Positions 55,190-63,133 of a stretch of DNA of 64,000 nucleotides are shown here, piece after piece (positions within the stretch are counted from its first letter, which is position 1; every line of letters begins with the position of its first letter). The position numbers and the translations under genes were made by a program. A model generated the notes under the pieces. That model worked only from the letters and a program-made list of their open reading frames with translations. It did no database searches and was not told the origin of the DNA. Source of the DNA: CAVTTH01 sp963737545 (GTDB taxonomy: Bacteria; Verrucomicrobiota; Verrucomicrobiia; Chthoniobacterales; UBA10450); NCBI GenBank assembly GCA_963737545.1, contig CAVTTH010000003.1, positions 1,302,001 to 1,366,000 of the forward strand. Direction: 5' to 3'.

Positions 55190-55282
55190 GTCATTGTGAG
55201 CGAAGCGCAGCGGAGTCGAACAATCCCGTGGCATTACCTTGAAGGTGACACACCGGGATCCCTCGACTTCGCTCGGGATGAC
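55190..55282. repeat. 93-bp palindromic element, copy 2 (actB-actC gap)
   Basis: It runs from GTCATTGTGAGCG to CTCGGGATGAC with imperfect inverted halves. The right 29 bases (55254-55282) match 26423-26451 exactly. It occupies almost the whole gap inside an otherwise gap-free operon, so it probably inserted there and did not stop transcription. Copy 1 is at the 3' end of nagA. Confidence 0.75.
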
Positions 55283-55290
55283 GATTGAAG

Positions 55291-56745
55291 ATGGACGCCA
55301 CACCAACAGCACCAGAGATGATCGCAGGCGAGGCTTCCGCTGAGCGGCCGCTCGCGCGCGTGCCTCTGGTTTTGAACCAGCGCGGCTTTAGCTGGCTGAC
55401 TGATCGCATTGCAGGCGCTGTCGAGGGCCCGGCTCCGCGCTGGTGGTGGGTCGCGTTTACGATCGCAGCGATGACCGCCGGTTTCGGTCTCTTCTGTCTC
55501 GGTTATCAAATTTCGACCGGCGTCGGAACATGGGGTCTCAATCATCCGGTCGGCTGGGCCTGGGACATTACCAACTTCGTTTTCTGGATCGGTATCGGAC
55601 ACGCCGGTACCCTCATTTCCGCGATCTTGTTTTTGCTCCGCCAAAAATGGCGGACATCAATCAATCGGTCGGCGGAAGCGATGACGCTCTTTGCCGTGAT
55701 TTGCGCTGCAATTTTTCCGGGCGTGCACGTCGGGCGCGTCTGGATGGCGTGGTATCTCGCGCCCTTGCCTAACAACTATGGGATTTGGCCGAATTTCCGC
55801 AGCCCGCTGCTCTGGGACGTCTTCGCGGTTTCGACCTACTTCTCGGTCTCGGTTCTCTTTTGGTATACCGGCTTGATCCCGGATCTCGGGACGCTGCGTG
55901 ATCGCGCGACTTCGAAGATCAAGAAATTCCTCTTCGGAATTTTCGCAGTCGGCTGGCGCGGATCGAACCGCAACTGGCGGCATTACGAAATGGCTTACCT
56001 GTTGCTGGCCGGTCTCTCCACGCCGCTCGTGCTGTCGGTCCACAGCGTCGTTTCCTTCGACTTCGCCACTTCAATCATCCCGACCTGGCACACCACGATT
56101 TTCCCGCCCTACTTTGTCGCAGGCGCGATCTTCGGTGGCTTCGCCATGGTACTGACGCTGATGCTGCCGGCCCGGGCGCTCTTCAAGCTCCACGACATCA
56201 TCACGCCGCAGCATGTCGACAAAATGGCCAAGGTTATCCTGCTGACCGGCTCAATCGTTGGCTACGCCTACATGATGGAATTTTTCATCGCCTGGTACAG
56301 CGGGAACCAGTACGAGAAGTTCGCGTTCTTTAACCGCATTTTCGGTCCGTATTGGTGGTACTGGTGGGTCGGCATGCTCTTCTGCAATGTCCTTTCGCCG
56401 CAGCTCTTTTGGTTCAGGTGGTGCCGGAGAAATGTCTTTGTCGTCTACTTTGTCTGCATGTGCGTGAACGCCGGCATGTGGTACGAGCGTTTCATTATCA
56501 TCGTCGGCGGTTTGCATCGCGACTTCCTCCCCTCGTCGTGGGGATTGTTTTTCCCGACCTGGGTCGATATCTGGACCTTCGTCGGCACCCTTGGAATTTT
56601 CCTCTCTCTCTTCCTCTTGTTCATTCGCTTCCTGCCGATGATCGCGATGTCAGAAGTGAAAATCGTTCTGCCCGAAGCTGACGCGCATTACGTTCCGCGT
56701 GGCGGCCAACCTCCCGTTGCGGCTGGTGGAAAGGAGCGCACATGA
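55291..56745 (+). CDS. actC: Alternative complex III subunit ActC (NrfD-like)
   Basis: A 484-residue integral membrane protein with about ten helices, the quinol-binding subunit of ACIII. NrfD-family features: WWWVAFTIAAMTAGFGLFCL, WDITNFVFWIGIGHAGTLIS, AAIFPGVHVGRVWMAWYLAP, GLSTPLVLSVHSVVSFDFAT and YEKFAFFNRIFGPYWWYWWV. It lies just after the repeat at 55190-55282. ATG 55291 is preferred over a TTG at 55285. Its stop overlaps actD (ATGA). Confidence 0.94.
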   Translation: MDATPTAPEMIAGEASAERPLARVPLVLNQRGFSWLTDRIAGAVEGPAPRWWWVAFTIAAMTAGFGLFCLGYQISTGVGTWGLNHPVGWAWDITNFVFWIGIGHAGTLISAILFLLRQKWRTSINRSAEAMTLFAVICAAIFPGVHVGRVWMAWYLAPLPNNYGIWPNFRSPLLWDVFAVSTYFSVSVLFWYTGLIPDLGTLRDRATSKIKKFLFGIFAVGWRGSNRNWRHYEMAYLLLAGLSTPLVLSVHSVVSFDFATSIIPTWHTTIFPPYFVAGAIFGGFAMVLTLMLPARALFKLHDIITPQHVDKMAKVILLTGSIVGYAYMMEFFIAWYSGNQYEKFAFFNRIFGPYWWYWWVGMLFCNVLSPQLFWFRWCRRNVFVVYFVCMCVNAGMWYERFIIIVGGLHRDFLPSSWGLFFPTWVDIWTFVGTLGIFLSLFLLFIRFLPMIAMSEVKIVLPEADAHYVPRGGQPPVAAGGKERT

Positions 56746-57296
56746 AAACACCCGCCGGACACAATGTTTACGGGATGGGCGCGCAGTACCCGAGCGCGGC
56801 GGCGCTTTACGAAGCGGCCAAACTCGTGCGCGATGCCGGATTCAGGCGCTGGGACGTGCATTCTCCCTTTCCGATTCATGGAATGGACGAAGCGATGGGT
56901 TTGGGCAAGTCGTGGCTGAGCGCGGCCGTTCTCGGTGGCGGAATCACCGGACTTTTGACCGCCGCGGTTCTGGAATTCGGACCCTCCTGGTTCATCTATC
57001 CATTGGTCGTGCATGGGAAGCCGTTCAATTGGCAAACGGTCCCGGCATTTTTCCCAATCATGTTCGAGCTGACGGTGCTCTTCTCCGCTTTCACCGCATT
57101 CTTCGCGATGCTGATCATGAACGGACTGCCGCGCTGGTATCATCCGGTTTTTAACTGGGAGCGTTTCAGTCGCGTCACGAACGATGGCTTTTTTCTTGTG
57201 ATCGAAGCGCGCGATCCGCGCTTTACCGAACTGGAAGCGCGCGAACTTCTGGAAAGAAGCGGCGGCCAGCACGTCACCCTGATTCACGAAGACTAG
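56742..57296 (+). CDS. actD: Alternative complex III subunit ActD (DUF3341)
   Basis: A 184-residue subunit with DUF3341 features: NVYGMGAQYPSAAALYEAAK, YPSAAALYEAAKLVRDAGFR, FPIHGMDEAMGLGKSWL and two helices (AAVLGGGITGLLTAAVLEF and FELTVLFSAFTAFFAMLIMN). In ACIII it braces the complex next to ActC. It overlaps actC (ATGA), and actE starts 2 bases after its stop. Confidence 0.93.
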   Translation: MKTPAGHNVYGMGAQYPSAAALYEAAKLVRDAGFRRWDVHSPFPIHGMDEAMGLGKSWLSAAVLGGGITGLLTAAVLEFGPSWFIYPLVVHGKPFNWQTVPAFFPIMFELTVLFSAFTAFFAMLIMNGLPRWYHPVFNWERFSRVTNDGFFLVIEARDPRFTELEARELLERSGGQHVTLIHED

Positions 57297-57298
57297 GT

Positions 57299-57988
57299 AT
57301 GTTGCGCGGATTCTTCCTCATTTTCTTTCTTACCGGAGTGGCGATCGTCGCCATCTTCGGCTTCCGCGGACAGAAGAGCACTGGGTCGCCGATTGAAGTT
57401 TTCCCAGACATGGTGCGCCAGCCAAGAGTGAACGCGCAGGCGCCGCTCGGATTCTTTGCCGATGGTCGCGGCAATCGAGTGCCGGTCGATGGAACAGTGC
57501 CGCTGGGTTACGAGATGCCGAAGGCCGAACCAGCCCCGGGTGGTGAAGAAGCTACGAGTGTTCTCCCGCACCCGCGCCTGAGTTTCAGCGAGGGCACCGA
57601 TTACTACAGTACCGGGAAAATGGGCGATCGCTGGGGCACGGGATTGCCCGTGCAGATTTCCGTGGAATTGATGGAACGGGGCCAGCAGCGATTCAATATC
57701 AACTGCGCGGTTTGCCATGGCCCGACCGCAGCTGGAAACGGCATAACCAAGCAGTTCGGTCTCGCTACGGTCGTTAGTTTGCAGGACGAACGAATTCGCA
57801 AAATGGCGGACGGCGAAATTTTTAACACCATCACCCACGGTAAGAACACGATGCTGGCGTACGGGCCGAACGTCCCGGTCGCGGATCGGTGGGCCATCAT
57901 TGCCTATTTGCGGGCGCTGCAACGCAGCCAGAACGCCACGCTCGCGGACGTGCCGCCCGAACATCACAAGGATTTGGAGAAACCATGA
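57299..57988 (+). CDS. actE: Alternative complex III subunit ActE (monohaem cytochrome c)
   Basis: A 229-residue cytochrome with an N-terminal helix or lipoprotein-like anchor (GFFLIFFLTGVAIVAIFGFR) and one haem motif, CAVCH in FNINCAVCHGPTAAGNG. A likely axial methionine is in GKNTMLAYGPNV. In ACIII it passes electrons on to the outside acceptor. Its stop overlaps the actF start by ATGA. Confidence 0.92.
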   Translation: MLRGFFLIFFLTGVAIVAIFGFRGQKSTGSPIEVFPDMVRQPRVNAQAPLGFFADGRGNRVPVDGTVPLGYEMPKAEPAPGGEEATSVLPHPRLSFSEGTDYYSTGKMGDRWGTGLPVQISVELMERGQQRFNINCAVCHGPTAAGNGITKQFGLATVVSLQDERIRKMADGEIFNTITHGKNTMLAYGPNVPVADRWAIIAYLRALQRSQNATLADVPPEHHKDLEKP

Positions 57989-59187
57989 GCGATCGTTCGC
58001 ATGTTGTGCCCACGCCGGAAGGCGAATATTTCGAGAGCACCCGCTTCTCCGGCCTCTCCGTTTTGCTCGCTCTCGCTGCCATTGTCGGTTTGGTCGGGAG
58101 CGGGATCGGCGCGTATCTTTCTCCACGGCAATTCAGTTTCTCCTGGCTTTTCGCGTTCGCCGTTTACTTCACACTTTGTGCCGGCTGCCTTTTTTGGACC
58201 ATTGTTCATTACGTGACTGATGCGGAATGGTCGGTCGTCGTCAGGCGGCAATTGGAGAACATCGGCATGCTCTGGCCCGTTCTCTTGATCTTCTTTTTGC
58301 CGATTCTGCTTTTCCGGCACGAGCTTTATGAGTGGATGAACATTCCACCGGGCCACGATCCCGTTCTTGATTCCAAGCGCGGCTATCTCAATTTGAATTT
58401 CTTTCTCGCCCGCGCGGCTTTTTATTTCTTCTTCTTCATCGTCGTCACCTACGTCCTGCGAAGTCTGTCGGTGAAGCAGGACAAGGATGGGAATCCCGCC
58501 TGCACGGTTCGCTTGCGCAAGGTCGCTTTCACCGCGCTGCCGCTTTTTGCGCTCGTGCTCACATTCGCCGCATTCGACTGGTTGATGGGCCTTGAGTTCC
58601 GATGGTTCTCGACGATGTGGGGCCCATACATTTTCGCCGGCGCGGCTGGCAGCTCGATGTCGCTTCTTGTGCTCGTCATCACCGGGTTGCGCCAGGCCGG
58701 TTATCTTAAGGAAGTCGTTACGCTGGAGCATTACCACATCATGGGGAAATGGATGCTCGCTTTCTCCGTCTTCTGGGCCTACATCGGCTTCAGCCAATAC
58801 ATGCTTTATTGGTACGCGAACATCCCGGAGGAGACGCAGTATTTTCTCCAGCGCAATATCGAGTCGTGGTGGTATCTCAGCACGCTTCTGGTCTTCGGGC
58901 GGTTCTTTGTCCCGTTTGGGATTTTGCTGTTGCGCTCAATCAAGAAAAAGCCGCACCGGCTCTGCCTCGTCGCGGGCTGGATTGTTCTTATGCAAACGCT
59001 CGACATGTATATCGTGGTGCTGCCGGCGCTGCACAAAACCGGAGTCCACGTGAGCATCTTGGATTTTCTTCCGCTTCTCGGGATCGGGTCCACCCTCGCT
59101 TTTGTTTATCTGCGGGTCGTTGGCAAAACCTCGCTCTTTCCGGTGCGCGATCCGCGCCTGATTGAATCGCTTCGCCTGACAAACTAA
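57985..59187 (+). CDS. actF: Alternative complex III subunit ActF (NrfD-like)
   Basis: A 400-residue membrane protein with about ten helices, the second NrfD-like subunit of ACIII. Segments: FSGLSVLLALAAIVGLVGSG, LENIGMLWPVLLIFFLPILL, FFLARAAFYFFFFIVVTYVL, AFDWLMGLEFRWFSTMWGPY and HYHIMGKWMLAFSVFWAYIG. This completes the core ActA-F set, in the gene order usual for ACIII. Another small operon gene begins 2 bases after its stop. Confidence 0.94.
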   Translation: MSDRSHVVPTPEGEYFESTRFSGLSVLLALAAIVGLVGSGIGAYLSPRQFSFSWLFAFAVYFTLCAGCLFWTIVHYVTDAEWSVVVRRQLENIGMLWPVLLIFFLPILLFRHELYEWMNIPPGHDPVLDSKRGYLNLNFFLARAAFYFFFFIVVTYVLRSLSVKQDKDGNPACTVRLRKVAFTALPLFALVLTFAAFDWLMGLEFRWFSTMWGPYIFAGAAGSSMSLLVLVITGLRQAGYLKEVVTLEHYHIMGKWMLAFSVFWAYIGFSQYMLYWYANIPEETQYFLQRNIESWWYLSTLLVFGRFFVPFGILLLRSIKKKPHRLCLVAGWIVLMQTLDMYIVVLPALHKTGVHVSILDFLPLLGIGSTLAFVYLRVVGKTSLFPVRDPRLIESLRLTN

Positions 59188-59189
59188 CA

Positions 59190-59618
59190 GTGACTGACAA
59201 GAACGCACTCCAGGAACTTCGCCATCCTCAACCCATGTTTTCGACGTGGGTCGGGGTCGTGCTCTTGTTTGGCGTCTTTGGGTTGTTTGTCTGGGTGGTG
59301 ATCGGCGCCAGTCCACGAGGCGATACCTACGAAGCAAAGCGTGCCAAAGCGCGTGAAGAAAAGCTTAAGACGCTGCGGGAAGAAGCAAACAAGACCCTAA
59401 CGACTTATGGTTGGGCCGATAAGGCGAAAGGCGTTGCCCATGTCCCGATTGAGAGGGCGATGGAACTGACGCTGGCTGATCTCGTGACCAAGAAGCCGAC
59501 GCCGGCGAATCCGATTGCAACTCCAGAACCGCAGGCCTCCGCGGCTTCCGCGCCAAACACGTCGCCGCTCCAGGGAGGTGTTCCACCTCCGCAGCCTTCC
59601 CCGGGGAAAACGCCATGA
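59190..59618 (+). CDS. Single-helix membrane protein of the ACIII operon
   Basis: A 142-residue protein from GTG 59190. One helix (WVGVVLLFGVFGLFVWVVIG, about residues 20-39) is followed by a basic coiled coil (YEAKRAKAREEKLKTLREEA) and a Pro/Ala-rich tail. A conserved-looking module, YGWADKAKGVAHVPIERAME, is the typical end part of cytochrome-oxidase-linked accessory subunits in which a helix ends in an Ile-Pro motif binding the partner complex. It may bridge ACIII to an oxidase. Function inferred from position only. Confidence 0.7.
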   Translation: MTDKNALQELRHPQPMFSTWVGVVLLFGVFGLFVWVVIGASPRGDTYEAKRAKAREEKLKTLREEANKTLTTYGWADKAKGVAHVPIERAMELTLADLVTKKPTPANPIATPEPQASAASAPNTSPLQGGVPPPQPSPGKTP

Positions 59619-59827
59619 GCATCGCCCAGAGGACAGAGCAATCTCCCGTCGGTCAGAGCTCAGTCGAGCCAAAACACTCGTTAGGGCTACTCGCCCGAAT
59701 AAGGCGTTACCAAAGAAATGCCGAGATAATCTTCGATGCCGAAGAGCCGATGGGCGTTCCGACCGATCTGGTGATGCCGCGCCGGCGCTCAATCGGCAAA
59801 TCAATCAATCGCGGAAATCTTCCATGA
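59615..59827 (+). CDS. Small soluble protein between ACIII and CcoN-like genes
   Basis: Unrecognised 70-residue basic protein (IRRYQRNAEIIFDAEEPMGV and PTDLVMPRRRSIGKSINR). It overlaps both neighbours by the ATGA arrangement (59615-59618 and 59824-59827), which argues that it is translated. It contains one TCGTTAGG octamer (59678-59685). Whether it is a structural subunit cannot be told. Confidence 0.5.
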   Translation: MSIAQRTEQSPVGQSSVEPKHSLGLLARIRRYQRNAEIIFDAEEPMGVPTDLVMPRRRSIGKSINRGNLP

Positions 59828-61314
59828 CGCCTGCCGACCAATCATTCAAGACGCCGACAATCGGCACCGAAGTTACTACCTCGGAGGTAGAACAAGTGGA
59901 GCGCGCTCTGATCGACGCCTCCACACGCATACCGGTCCTCATGTTCTATACTTCCGCCATCATCTGGCTGCTACTCGGGACGGTGCTGAGCGGCTTCGCT
60001 TCGTTCAAACTGCACGCGCCCGATCTTTTTTCCGGAATTAGCTACCTCACATGGGGACGCATTCGCCCGGCGCAGATGAATGTGATGATTTATGGCTGGG
60101 CTTCGATGGCCGGAATGGGGACGGCCATCTGGCTGATGGCGCGTCTATGCCGGACCACTTTGCGACATCCACTCCTGCTCGTGGCTGGCGGCGGTTTTTG
60201 GAATCTCGGTGTGCTCCTTGGGGTTGGCGGGATTCTGGCCGGCGACAGCACGGGTTATGAATGGCTCGAGTTTCCGTCTTACGCGGCCATCGTCTTGTTC
60301 GTCGCCTACACGCTCATCATGTCCTGGGCGGTCCTCATGTTCCGCTTTCGTCGCGGCGATGCGATTTACATTACGCAATGGTATTTGCTCGGCGCATTCC
60401 TTTGGTTCCCATGGCTCTACGCCGCGGCCCAGATCATGTTGTTTGTTGTGCCGGTGCAGGGCGTGTTGCAAGCCGCGGTCAACTGGTGGTTCGCCAATAA
60501 TCTTCTTTTCCTTTGGTTAGGCGCGATTGGACTTGGCACCGTCTATTACATGATTCCGAAAGTGATCGGGCGTCCGGTCTTTAGTTATCAATTGGCCGCG
60601 ATCGGCTTTTGGACGTACGCGTTTTTTGCGAGCTGGACCGGCATGCAACGGTTGGTCGATGGGCCGTTTCCGGCGTGGATGGTTACCGCGAGCATTGCGG
60701 CCACGATCTTGACTATCATTCCGGTCGCCACCGTCGGGCTCAATCATCACATGACGATGCGGGGATATTTTCCGCTGATGCGTTACAGCCCGACCCTTCG
60801 CTTTACCGTTTTTGGCGCAATTTCATACACGGTTTTCAGTGTTGTCGGTGTGTTGATTTCATTTCGTTCGGTCGCGCGATATTTGCACTTTACCGAAGCA
60901 AGCATGGGATACACGCAGCTCGGTCTCTACGCCTTTTTCACCATGGTGATGTTCGGATCGATGTATTACATCGTGCCGCGCATCGTCGGTTGCGAATGGC
61001 GTTATGCTTCGCTGATCAAGCTGCATTTCTGGTCGTCCGTTTACGGAATCGGATTGACGACGTTGATGCTCCTCGCGGGCGGGCTGGCGCAGGGTTCCAG
61101 CCTGAATGACGCGACCCTTCCCTTCGACGAAGCCACGCAATCAGTTATGCCTTACCTCCGTGGTCGCAGCGTCGCAGACGTGCTGCTTACGGTCTCGGCT
61201 TTCGTCTTCGCATTTCATTTTGGTCTGATGCTGCTCGGGCTCGGCCGTACCGCCAGCGTTCCAACGTTCTTAAACCCGGTCGAAGAACCGGAGGCGGAGG
61301 GAGCGCACGTATGA
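59824..61314 (+). CDS. CcoN-like oxidase subunit I lacking all metal ligands
   Basis: A 496-residue membrane protein with about 12 helices that aligns along its length with CcoN of cbb3 oxidase: WGRIRPAQMNVMIYGW (RPLHTN in CcoN), NWWFANNLLFLWLGAIGLGT, MYYIVPRIVG and LIKLHFWSSVYG. The ligand positions are changed. The low-spin haem b His is Gln84, the CuB histidines are Asn225, Gln275 and Arg276, the haem b3 His is Tyr363 and the second haem b His is Gln365. The active-site Tyr is Ala269. It should hold no haem or copper, so it cannot reduce oxygen. It is coupled by ATGA to the genes before and after. Confidence 0.85.
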   Translation: MTPADQSFKTPTIGTEVTTSEVEQVERALIDASTRIPVLMFYTSAIIWLLLGTVLSGFASFKLHAPDLFSGISYLTWGRIRPAQMNVMIYGWASMAGMGTAIWLMARLCRTTLRHPLLLVAGGGFWNLGVLLGVGGILAGDSTGYEWLEFPSYAAIVLFVAYTLIMSWAVLMFRFRRGDAIYITQWYLLGAFLWFPWLYAAAQIMLFVVPVQGVLQAAVNWWFANNLLFLWLGAIGLGTVYYMIPKVIGRPVFSYQLAAIGFWTYAFFASWTGMQRLVDGPFPAWMVTASIAATILTIIPVATVGLNHHMTMRGYFPLMRYSPTLRFTVFGAISYTVFSVVGVLISFRSVARYLHFTEASMGYTQLGLYAFFTMVMFGSMYYIVPRIVGCEWRYASLIKLHFWSSVYGIGLTTLMLLAGGLAQGSSLNDATLPFDEATQSVMPYLRGRSVADVLLTVSAFVFAFHFGLMLLGLGRTASVPTFLNPVEEPEAEGAHV

Positions 61315-62315
61315 AGGGGCTGCTGCCACTCTTTCTCGGAATTCTCGGGACATTCGCCTTTTCCTGGATGGGCTTGGCCCTCATTCCGAATTATCAAATC
61401 GGCAATCTCGATCCGCAGATGGATGAGGACGGTACCGACATTTATCCGATGCCGCAATCCGGCATGGTCGAACGCGGGCGCAGAATCTATATGGCAAACG
61501 GCTGCATCTATTGTCACAGCCAGCAGGTCCGCGCGGATTACGCCGCGTCGGATATCGAGCGCAAGTGGGGTAACCGCCGCAGCGCACCGCGCGATTACAT
61601 TTTCGATCGTCCGGTGCTGCTTGGTAAGGAACGGATGGGTCCCGACCTGGCGAATGTCGGGAAACGTCCGCCGAATGCCGATGAAACGTTTCCGACGGGT
61701 CTGGCTGCGCCGGCGGCTGCGGTCACAACTGCTGCGCCACCAGCAACGACGGCATCACCGACTACCCCGTCAACTTCTGCTGCGCCTGCGGCAGCGGCAT
61801 CGCCCTCCGCGCCTGCTGGCGCAGGCGCACCGCCGGCAACTTCGCCCGCGCCAGCCGCAGTGAGTCCTGCGCCCGCCGCCGCGAGCCCTGCGCCCGCCGC
61901 CGCGAGTCCCGCGCCCGCCACTGCGAGTCCTGCGCCCGCCGCAGCCAGTCCAACGCCAGCTGCGTCTCCGGAGGAAAGATTGTTCGCCGCCGATGGCAGT
62001 CCGCTCCCTTACACTGCTGCCTGGCACCATCGCCATCTCTATAACCCGCGCAGCGTGGTGCAGGATTCGAACATGCCTCCGTTTCGTTTTCTCTACCAGA
62101 AGCGCCGGATCAGCGGGCAAGCGGCGGCCGATGCAGTCAACTTCATCGGTGACGATCGAGATAAACCGCCTCCAAATTGGGAAGTTGTCCCAACCTACGA
62201 TGCCGAGTGCCTTGTCGCCTACCTGATGTCGCTCGATCAGTCGCATCCATTGAAAGAAGTGAAATCGACTGCGCCGACCGCCGCCGCCGCTGCGCCGGGG
62301 AAAGGAGCGAAATGA
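61311..62315 (+). CDS. CcoO-like monohaem cytochrome c with Ala/Pro insertion
   Basis: A 334-residue membrane-anchored cytochrome c resembling CcoO of cbb3 oxidase: MVERGRRIYMANGCIYCHSQ with the CIYCH haem site, DRPVLLGKERMGPDLANVGK, then HHRHLYNPRSVVQDSNMPPF with the axial methionine. Between those two parts is an inserted stretch of about 90 residues rich in Ala and Pro, including repeats of SPAPAAA. The N terminus has one helix (LFLGILGTFAFSWMGLALIP). Its ATGA overlap with the CcoN-like gene suggests a heteromer, as in cbb3 oxidase. Confidence 0.82.
   Translation: MKGLLPLFLGILGTFAFSWMGLALIPNYQIGNLDPQMDEDGTDIYPMPQSGMVERGRRIYMANGCIYCHSQQVRADYAASDIERKWGNRRSAPRDYIFDRPVLLGKERMGPDLANVGKRPPNADETFPTGLAAPAAAVTTAAPPATTASPTTPSTSAAPAAAASPSAPAGAGAPPATSPAPAAVSPAPAAASPAPAAASPAPATASPAPAAASPTPAASPEERLFAADGSPLPYTAAWHHRHLYNPRSVVQDSNMPPFRFLYQKRRISGQAAADAVNFIGDDRDKPPPNWEVVPTYDAECLVAYLMSLDQSHPLKEVKSTAPTAAAAAPGKGAK
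61705..61971 (+). repeat. Ala/Pro-rich coding repeat in CcoO-like gene
   Basis: Low-complexity coding stretch, at its end a near-perfect 18-base repeat (CCTGCGCCCGCCGCCGCGAG type, 61866-61960) coding SPAPAA units. It inserts a flexible linker into the CcoO fold between the haem-binding half and the methionine half. Confidence 0.8.
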
Positions 62316-63085
62316 ACGAGCACTCCGAACCACGCGCGCGGCAGGGGATGGATTACGGTGAATCGGAAGATGTGCAGCAGGTTCACGCGGCAATTCAGCG
62401 CGAAAAAATCGAGCCGCGTGTCGGCTTGGAGCCGCTTTCGCTCTGGTTGATCGCGGTCTACGGACTCGCCATATTTTTCGGCGGCGCGTACCTTGGCCGT
62501 TACTCAGGGAATTTCAGTGGCGACGGATTGGATCCGCTCGGAGGCGAGTCGCGGGCGGCAAAATCCGGTGCTGGTTCCGCCGGCGCTGCGCAGGTGGCGG
62601 AGCTCACACCGGCCGAGCGCGGCAAAAAGATTTTTAGCGCGAACTGCGCGGTCTGCCATCAGCCGAGCGGTGTTGGTGCGCAAGGTCAGGGATATCCGCC
62701 GCTTGCTGGCTCGGAGATTGTGAATGGCGGCGCGCGTCGGCCGGCGATGATTGTTCTCAAAGGTTTGACCGGGCCAGTCACGGTCAAGGGCGTTCAATAC
62801 GGCTCGGCCGTGATGCAGCCATGGGAAAAAACTTTGACCGATCAAAAAATTGCCGATGTGCTGACCTATGTTCGTCAGGAATGGGGAAACACGGGAGGGC
62901 CAATCACAGCGGAACAGATTGCGGCGCTTAGGAAAGAACTGGCCGGCCGCACCGAATCATGGCAGGAGCACGACATTCTCGCCGTTCCCGCGGATGCCGG
63001 ACTTCCGGGTGGCGAAGCCGCTCCCGCCGGTAAACCGGGCGAAGCGTCAAAACCTGCTGCGAGCCCGCCTCCACCTAAGGGCTAG
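62312..63085 (+). CDS. Membrane-anchored monohaem cytochrome c
   Basis: A 257-residue cytochrome that ends the operon, in the place of CcoP. After a cytoplasmic tail comes one helix (LSLWLIAVYGLAIFFGGAYL), then one haem domain with CAVCH (IFSANCAVCHQPSGVGAQGQ) and an axial methionine in YGSAVMQPWEK. A Pro/Ala-rich tail closes it. True CcoP has two haems; this has one. ATG 62312 overlaps the preceding stop. It could carry electrons from ACIII toward an oxidase elsewhere. Confidence 0.83.
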   Translation: MNEHSEPRARQGMDYGESEDVQQVHAAIQREKIEPRVGLEPLSLWLIAVYGLAIFFGGAYLGRYSGNFSGDGLDPLGGESRAAKSGAGSAGAAQVAELTPAERGKKIFSANCAVCHQPSGVGAQGQGYPPLAGSEIVNGGARRPAMIVLKGLTGPVTVKGVQYGSAVMQPWEKTLTDQKIADVLTYVRQEWGNTGGPITAEQIAALRKELAGRTESWQEHDILAVPADAGLPGGEAAPAGKPGEASKPAASPPPPKG

Positions 63086-63133
63086 AAAATTCGCTCGTTA
63101 GGGCGTGATTCCGTCGCGAGACCGCGAGAATCT

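Noticed and set aside
60739..60762. His-His pair (GLNHHMTMRG) as a possible replacement CuB site in the CcoN-like protein
   Set aside because: By alignment it is at the end of the next helix, at the membrane edge, and not facing the position of the lost ligands.
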